Assembly (NCBI GenBank): GCA_023268575.1
Contig: JALRCL010000537.1
Location: 1 to 10,813 of the forward strand
Reading direction: 5' to 3'
DNA: 10,813 nt
DNA from: Patulibacter sp.
GTDB taxonomy: Bacteria > Actinomycetota > Thermoleophilia > Solirubrobacterales > Solirubrobacteraceae
The translations under genes were made by a program, and so were the position numbers. The notes under the pieces are model-generated. The model did not search any database and was not told the DNA's origin. It worked only from the letters and a program-made list of their open reading frames with translations. Positions 6,739 to 10,813 of this stretch are shown here, one piece after another. Within the stretch, counting starts at the first letter, position 1, and each line of letters opens with the position of its first letter.

Positions 6739-6748
6739 GGCGAGCGCA

Positions 6749-6754
6749 TAGTGT
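6749..6754 (+). promoter_or_regulatory. Possible -10 element before the dehydrogenase/hydratase gene
   Basis: TAGTGT is the only AT-richer hexamer in the 141-bp gap and fits the loose TAnnnT form of actinobacterial -10 elements. It would give an untranslated leader of about 65 nt. No convincing -35 element is visible. Confidence 0.2.
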
Positions 6755-6810
6755 TCGCGCCGCCGCCGGCGCCCGTCCCGAGGCCGCGCCGGCGCGGTCA
6801 TCGATCCCCG

Positions 6811-6815
6811 AGGAG
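6811..6815 (+). promoter_or_regulatory. Ribosome binding site fixing the start at 6826
   Basis: AGGAG lies 10 nt before the ATG at 6826, within GAGGAGTGGAAG. It is one of the few clear Shine-Dalgarno sequences in the window and selects this ATG over the longer open frame from 6751. Confidence 0.7.
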
Positions 6816-6825
6816 TGGAAGCCGC

Positions 6826-8850
6826 ATGTCGTTCGTCTTCAAGGCCGCAGTCGTCGGTGCGGGCACGATGGGCGGGCAGATCGCCCAGACCATCGCCGCC
6901 GCCGGCATCGACGTCGTGCTGAAGGACATCAAGCAGGAGCTCGTCGACCAGGGCATCGAGGCCGCACGCCAGGCGAGCGCCGGGGCCTTCAAGAAGCAGG
7001 TCAAGCGCAACAAGCTCACGCAGGAGCAGGCCGACGCGGCGATCGAGGAGATCATCGGCCGCATCCACGGCACGCTGTCCTACGACGGCTTCGGCGACGT
7101 CGACTTCGTCATCGAGGCGGTCCCCGAGAAGCTCGAGATCAAGCAGGCGGTCTTCGCCGAGCTCGACGCCGTCACGCCCGGCCACGCGATCCTCGCCTCG
7201 AACACCTCGGGCCTGGCGATCACCGACATCGCGGTCGCCACGACCCGCCCCGACAAGGTCGTCGGCACGCACTACTTCTTCCCGGCCTCGGTCATGCCGC
7301 TGCTGGAGATCGTCGAGGGCGAGCTCACCTCGCCGGAGACGATCGCGACGACCTACGCGTTCGCCCAGGCGACGAAGAAGCAGCCGATCGTCGTCGGCGA
7401 GGGCCCCGGCTTCACCGTCAACCGCCTGCTCGCCGCCGGCCTCTCCGAGGTCTTCCGCGCGCAGGAGGAGAACGGCCTCTCGATCCAGAAGATCGACGAG
7501 GGCCTGCGCGGCCGCGCCCTGCCGATGGGCCCGTTCTTCCTGCTGCACTCGCTCGGTCTGGACCCGTCGCTGCACCTCCAGGAGCAGATGGTCGAGGAGG
7601 TCGACGAGGGCGACACGTCCGGTGCGGCCCGCTTCTACGTCCACAAGCGCCAGCAGGAGCTCGTCGCCCGGGGCGACCTCGGCGCGAAGACCGGCGAGGG
7701 CTTCTTCAAGGCCGACGGCAGCCCGAACGTCGAGGGCGACGCGGACCCGGACATCGACGAGCTCGTCAACCTGTCGCACCTCGCGCAGGTCCGCGAGGCC
7801 TCGCTGCTGATCGAGGACGGGGACGCGAACCACCGCGACATCGACCTCGGCATGGCGGCCGGCACCGGCCTGGACCCGCGTCGCGGCATCCTGCCGCCCC
7901 TCCTGAAGGCCGACGCGGACGGCCTCGACGTCATCCTCGAGCGCTTCGAGCAGGCGCAGGAGCGCTACGGCGATCGCTTCGAGGCTCCGGTGCTCGTGCG
8001 CCGCCTCGTCGCGCAGGGCCGCCTGGGCGCGAAGAGCGGCCAGGGCTTCTACGTCTACCCGCAGTTCGACGACGAGCAGCCGGGCACCCTCGTCAAGGTC
8101 GAGACCCGTGACCACGGGGTCCGGATCGCCTGGCTCGACAACCCGCCGGTGAACTCGATCTCGCCCGACCTCGTCGCCGACCTGCGCAAGGTCTGGGACG
8201 CCGCGAAGGCCGACGGCGTCCGCGCCCTCGTGCTCGCCTCGGCCTCGCCGATGTCGCAGGTCTTCTCGGCCGGTGCGGACATCAAGGCCTTCACGACGCT
8301 CGGCCCCGACAGCGCGAAGCTCCTCGACGACGCGCACGCGCTCCTGCGCGAGTTCGGCGAGAGCCAGATCGTCACGATCGCCGCGGTCAACTCGCTGGCC
8401 TTCGGCGGCGGCTCCGAGCTCGCGCTCGCGGCCGACGTGCGGATCGCCGCCCGCTCGGCGGTGTTCGGCCAGCCCGAGGTGAAGCTCGGGATCATCCCCG
8501 GCTTCGGCGGCACGCAGCGCCTGCGCCGTCTCGTGGGCGACGCGAAGGCCCTGGAGCTGAACCTCGTGGGCGATCCGATCCTCGCCGAGGAGGCCTACGC
8601 GCACGGGCTCGTGAACACGGTCGTGCCGGATCACGAGCTGCTCGACGTCGCGCTGAACTGGGCACGCCGCCTGGCCGGACAGGCGCCGCTCGCGATCGCC
8701 GAGATCAAGAAGGCCTCGGCCGTCGCCGACCTCGACGCCGGCATCCAGGCGGAGAAGGACGGCTTCGCGAGCGTCTTCGCGACCGAGGACGCCAAGGAGG
8801 GCATCGGCGCCTTCATCGCCAAGCGCGAGCCGCGCTGGCAGGGCAAGTAG
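6826..8850 (+). CDS. Bifunctional 3-hydroxyacyl-CoA dehydrogenase / enoyl-CoA hydratase
   Basis: This 674-aa enzyme joins two consecutive beta-oxidation steps: hydration of enoyl-CoA and NAD-dependent oxidation of 3-hydroxyacyl-CoA. The N-terminal NAD domain has GAGTMG (11-16) and VIEAVPE. The dehydrogenase residues N126 (SNTS), H149, E161 and N199 (PGFTVNR) are present, with the His-Glu spacing of 12 as in the human enzyme. Two C-terminal-type dehydrogenase domains follow: about 188-295, ending GAKTGEGFF, and about 318-412, ending GAKSGQGFYVYP. The hydratase domain (about 420-674) has the oxyanion-hole segment SAGADIKAF, E531 in GGGSEL and E551 in FGQPE, spaced 20 as in rat crotonase. The dehydrogenase-first order is that of FadN and of archaeal crotonyl-CoA hydratase/dehydrogenases, the reverse of FadB/FadJ. 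A typical FFNP after the catalytic His is FFPAS here. No thiolase gene is in the window. The sirtuin gene follows after 10 bp. Confidence 0.95.
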   Translation: MSFVFKAAVVGAGTMGGQIAQTIAAAGIDVVLKDIKQELVDQGIEAARQASAGAFKKQVKRNKLTQEQADAAIEEIIGRIHGTLSYDGFGDVDFVIEAVPEKLEIKQAVFAELDAVTPGHAILASNTSGLAITDIAVATTRPDKVVGTHYFFPASVMPLLEIVEGELTSPETIATTYAFAQATKKQPIVVGEGPGFTVNRLLAAGLSEVFRAQEENGLSIQKIDEGLRGRALPMGPFFLLHSLGLDPSLHLQEQMVEEVDEGDTSGAARFYVHKRQQELVARGDLGAKTGEGFFKADGSPNVEGDADPDIDELVNLSHLAQVREASLLIEDGDANHRDIDLGMAAGTGLDPRRGILPPLLKADADGLDVILERFEQAQERYGDRFEAPVLVRRLVAQGRLGAKSGQGFYVYPQFDDEQPGTLVKVETRDHGVRIAWLDNPPVNSISPDLVADLRKVWDAAKADGVRALVLASASPMSQVFSAGADIKAFTTLGPDSAKLLDDAHALLREFGESQIVTIAAVNSLAFGGGSELALAADVRIAARSAVFGQPEVKLGIIPGFGGTQRLRRLVGDAKALELNLVGDPILAEEAYAHGLVNTVVPDHELLDVALNWARRLAGQAPLAIAEIKKASAVADLDAGIQAEKDGFASVFATEDAKEGIGAFIAKREPRWQGK

Positions 8851-8860
8851 CCCGACGCGG

Positions 8861-9643
8861 ATGACCGGTCCCGCCTCCTACGACGAGCGGCACGAGCGCC
8901 TGGCGCGCCTCGTCCACGAGGCGGGCTCGGTCGTGGCGCTCACGGGGGCCGGGATCTCGGTGCCGTCCGGGATCCCGGACTTCCGGACCCCGCAGACCGG
9001 GGTGTGGGCGAACGTCGATCCGATGGAGGTCGCCCACGTCGACGTGTGGCGGCGCGACCCGCGGCGGTTCTGGGCGTTCTACGGGCACCGCTTCGCGGTC
9101 CTCGGCGACGTGCGGCCCAACGGCGCGCACGAGGCGCTCGTGGAGCTCGAGCGGCGGGGCCGACTCGACGCCGTGCTGACCCAGAACATCGACCTGCTCC
9201 ACGAGAAGGCGGGCTCCCGCGATGTCGTGGAGCTCCACGGCTCGATCGCCGGCACGCACTGCCCGGCGTGCGGCGCCCGCGCGAGCCTCGAGGAGACCCT
9301 GCAGCGGATCGAGGGCGCCGAGGACGGCGTGCCGCGCTGCGTGGAGTGCGGCGGGGTCCTGAAGCCCGACGTGGTGCTCTTCGGCGACATGCTGCCGGTC
9401 GCGGCGATCGAGCGGGCCGAGCAGCTCGCGGCCGGCGCCGACGTCCTGCTCTGCATCGGCAGCTCGCTCGTCGTCTACCCCGTCGCCGAGCTGCCGCGCA
9501 CGACGCTGCGCCACCGCGGTCGGGTGGCGATCGTCACGGCGAGCGAGACGCCCTACGACGAGCTGGCCGCAGTGCGGCTGGACGGCGACGTCGTCGCCGA
9601 GCTGCAGGGCCTCCTCGCGGCGCTCGACGCGCTCGAAGGCTGA
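8861..9643 (+). CDS. NAD-dependent protein deacylase, sirtuin (Sir2/CobB family)
   Basis: This 260-aa protein is a complete sirtuin, which uses NAD to remove acyl groups from lysines and yields nicotinamide and O-acyl-ADP-ribose. It has GAGISVPSGIPDFR (29-42) for NAD binding, TQNID (107-111), the catalytic H126 in ELHGS, and zinc cysteines at 134, 137 (CPAC), 160 and 163 (CVEC). It also has KPDVVLFGDMLP (168-179) and the NAD-side GSSLVVYP (200-207). Length is normal for bacterial members. FGD replaces the more common FGE. The start is the ATG at 8861, only 10 bp after the stop of the dehydrogenase/hydratase gene, with no clear Shine-Dalgarno, so translation is probably coupled. Which acyl group it removes cannot be read from the sequence; I did not find the Tyr/Arg pair of desuccinylases in the expected segment (AFYGHR holds a Tyr and an Arg, but the spacing is uncertain). 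Confidence 0.95.
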   Translation: MTGPASYDERHERLARLVHEAGSVVALTGAGISVPSGIPDFRTPQTGVWANVDPMEVAHVDVWRRDPRRFWAFYGHRFAVLGDVRPNGAHEALVELERRGRLDAVLTQNIDLLHEKAGSRDVVELHGSIAGTHCPACGARASLEETLQRIEGAEDGVPRCVECGGVLKPDVVLFGDMLPVAAIERAEQLAAGADVLLCIGSSLVVYPVAELPRTTLRHRGRVAIVTASETPYDELAAVRLDGDVVAELQGLLAALDALEG

Positions 9644-9656
9644 GGCCGGCTCAGCC
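9638..9656. terminator. Hairpin containing both stop codons of convergent genes
   Basis: GGCTGAG (9638-9644) and CTCAGCC (9650-9656) form a perfect 7-bp stem with a 5-nt loop. The sirtuin TGA (9641-9643) and the opposing gene's TGA (9653-9651 on the minus strand) lie at matching places in the two arms. This could act as a bidirectional terminator, though it lacks T-runs. Confidence 0.45.
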
Positions 9657-10511
9657 GAGGCGCTCGCCGATGCGCCGGCCGTCGTTGCGGCGGCGCAGGG
9701 CGGTCGTCGTCTCGCGGATGAGGTTGCGCACGAGCTCGACCTGCTGCTCGTCGAGGCCGCCGCGGACCGCGGCGGCAGCGAGGTCGGCCACGGCGCGCCG
9801 CTGATCGCGCAGGCGGTCGATCGCCGGACCGAGCTCGGGCGCGGCGCGCCACGGCTCCAGCTCGGCGATCGCCGCTTCGACGGCGACGCGCAGCTGCAGC
9901 GCGGCCTCGCGGGTCCGTCCGCGCAGGAGGTCCTCGCGTGCCCGGAGCGTCAGGAGCTCGGCGGCCAGGACGGCGTCCCGGCCGGCGAGGAGGTCGGCGA
10001 GTCGCTCGTCGGGCCCCATGCCGCTGCCGCTGCGGCGCACGCGCTGCGGGGTCGCGTTCGGGACGTTGATCGGGCGCGCCTGCGACAGCTGTCCGTCGGC
10101 GGCCTCCTCGCCCGTCCCGTAGCCGAGCAGGGCGGCGCTCAGGTCCTGCGCGCGGACCGAGCGGGGCTCCGTCTCCTCGGCGGCGGCGGCGTGCAGGTGC
10201 AGCAGGCGACCGACGCGCTCGAGGGCGGTGGCCAGCTGCGGGCGCGGGTCGGCGCGCTGCAGCCAGCGATCGGGGTCCTCGACGTCGAGGGGGTCGGCGT
10301 CGATGACCGTCAGGCGGACGGCGTCGATGGCGGGCGCCTCGTCGCGCTCGCCGCGTCGGCGGCGGAACTTCGAGCGGGGACGCTCGACGTGCTCGATCAC
10401 GACGACCGCCTCCGGGCGGTTCGCGTGTCCGCGCAGCATCCAGCGGCCGTCCGGGACGTCGACGCGTCCCGGGGCCTCGAGCCGGACGATCCGGAAGCGG
10501 GCGTCGGCCAC
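9651..10511 (-). CDS. Conserved protein of unknown function with GYGTG motif (286 aa)
   Basis: This protein starts at a GTG (10511-10509), chosen because it lies 17 bp after the upstream stop. Residues 1-75 look like a beta-rich domain: FRIVRLEAPGRVDVPDGRWM, then a basic loop KFRRRRGER (48-56), then VRLTVIDADPLDVED. Residues 80-128 are helical, and LLGYGTGEEAADGQL (128-142) is a distinct Gly-rich motif. The C-terminal part (about 168-275) is all-helical and rich in Ala, Leu, Arg and Glu, and it ends in a basic tail. There is no signal peptide or membrane segment. I recall proteins with this layout in other Thermoleophilia genomes, always without a function. It follows the foreign-looking HxH gene on the same strand, so the two are probably co-transcribed. 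It is convergent with the sirtuin gene. Confidence 0.85.
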   Translation of the reverse strand: MADARFRIVRLEAPGRVDVPDGRWMLRGHANRPEAVVVIEHVERPRSKFRRRRGERDEAPAIDAVRLTVIDADPLDVEDPDRWLQRADPRPQLATALERVGRLLHLHAAAAEETEPRSVRAQDLSAALLGYGTGEEAADGQLSQARPINVPNATPQRVRRSGSGMGPDERLADLLAGRDAVLAAELLTLRAREDLLRGRTREAALQLRVAVEAAIAELEPWRAAPELGPAIDRLRDQRRAVADLAAAAVRGGLDEQQVELVRNLIRETTTALRRRNDGRRIGERLG

Positions 10512-10528
10512 CGGCGGAACCGGCGCCG

Positions 10529-10813
10529 TCAGTCGCCGGACTTCGGCGTCTTGATGGCGTACTTCGACGGCGAGGTCAGCACCGTCGGGTTATCGATCTC
10601 GCTGATCCGATCGATCAACTTGATCCACTGCCCCGGCTTCAACACCTGCTCGACCTGCCGGCCGAGCTTCTTGCTGCCGGAGATCTGCGGCCGATACCCG
10701 ACGTGGATGTGATCGTCGTGATCGGGCAACGACAACGTGTTGTCGGTCCCGGGGTACGTCATCAACGAGATGATCTGGTGCGGCTTCATCGCACCCTGCA
10801 ACTGCAGGATCAA
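10529..10813 (-). CDS. C-terminal end of a possible LAS-type metallopeptidase (5' end outside window)
   Basis: The frame is open to the window edge and ends at TGA (10531-10529), giving 94 visible residues. The codon at the edge is TTG, most likely an internal leucine rather than a start. The motif LPDHDDHIHVGYRP resembles the HxH zinc-binding end of D-Ala-D-Ala peptidases and related murein endopeptidases (families M15/M74). The segment KPHQIISLMTYPGTDNTL before it would be the last strand-helix unit. A tail rich in Lys, Ile and Pro follows (VLKPGQWIKLIDRISEIDNP). Upstream zinc ligands lie outside the window, so catalysis is unproven. Composition differs from the rest: about 60% GC by hand count (151 of 253 bases in 10561-10813), and 7 of 10 leucines are TTG. 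The next gene starts 17 bp downstream. Confidence 0.75.
   Translation of the reverse strand: MILQLQGAMKPHQIISLMTYPGTDNTLSLPDHDDHIHVGYRPQISGSKKLGRQVEQVLKPGQWIKLIDRISEIDNPTVLTSPSKYAIKTPKSGD

Noticed and set aside
5632..8634. A 1000-codon open frame on the minus strand across the dehydrogenase/hydratase, PadR and 143-aa genes.
   Set aside because: It is antisense to a gene with complete catalytic motifs and reads as Asp/Leu/Arg/Val repeats typical of shadow frames in GC-rich DNA. Only its last 143 codons (5632-6063) are accepted.

Overview
The window is very GC-rich DNA with strong G/C bias at third codon positions, so many long overlapping shadow frames are open. It looks like a chromosomal segment of a high-GC actinobacterium. 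The gene families (glucuronyl C5-epimerase with signal peptide, single ArsA with an HSP20-like tail, GYGTG-motif unknown protein, repeated ARN-motif membrane protein) make me favour class Thermoleophilia (order Solirubrobacterales). That placement is recognition and inference, not proof. I see no rRNA, tRNA, CRISPR array or insertion sequence.

Layout. (1) Positions 1-3285, minus strand: a probable four-gene operon, read right to left. It encodes an exported D-glucuronyl C5-epimerase-like protein, an ArsA/Get3-type ATPase, a 133-aa helical protein of unknown function, and the N-terminus of a small membrane protein cut by the window edge. The last three genes are joined by two ATGA overlaps. 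(2) Positions 3405-4475, plus strand: a lipoprotein with a Ser/Gly linker and a two-cysteine C-terminal tail, divergent from the operon. (3) Positions 4525-6063, minus strand: a 143-aa single-pass membrane protein with a duplicated motif, followed by an alpha/beta hydrolase. (4) Positions 6184-9643, plus strand: a PadR-family regulator, a bifunctional 3-hydroxyacyl-CoA dehydrogenase/enoyl-CoA hydratase with its dehydrogenase part first, and a sirtuin deacylase 10 bp behind it. (5) Positions 9651-10813, minus strand: the C-terminal end of a protein with an HxH metallopeptidase-like motif, then a 286-aa protein of unknown function.

How the genes may work together. The dehydrogenase/hydratase carries out two consecutive beta-oxidation steps. 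The sirtuin behind it could remove acyl groups from lysines of acyl-CoA-handling enzymes, so the pair may be a metabolic enzyme with its own de-acylase (inference). The ArsA block resembles a membrane-protein targeting or transport-energising ATPase with two small partners. It contains no arsenite pump or ArsR gene. The right-hand end (from about 10529) falls to about 60% GC and uses TTG as its main leucine codon, unlike everything else in the window.

I found no clear new defence or mobile system. The best candidates for something undescribed are the ArsA-133 aa-membrane protein module, the lipoprotein tail, the duplicated-motif membrane protein, and the compositionally foreign gene at the right edge.
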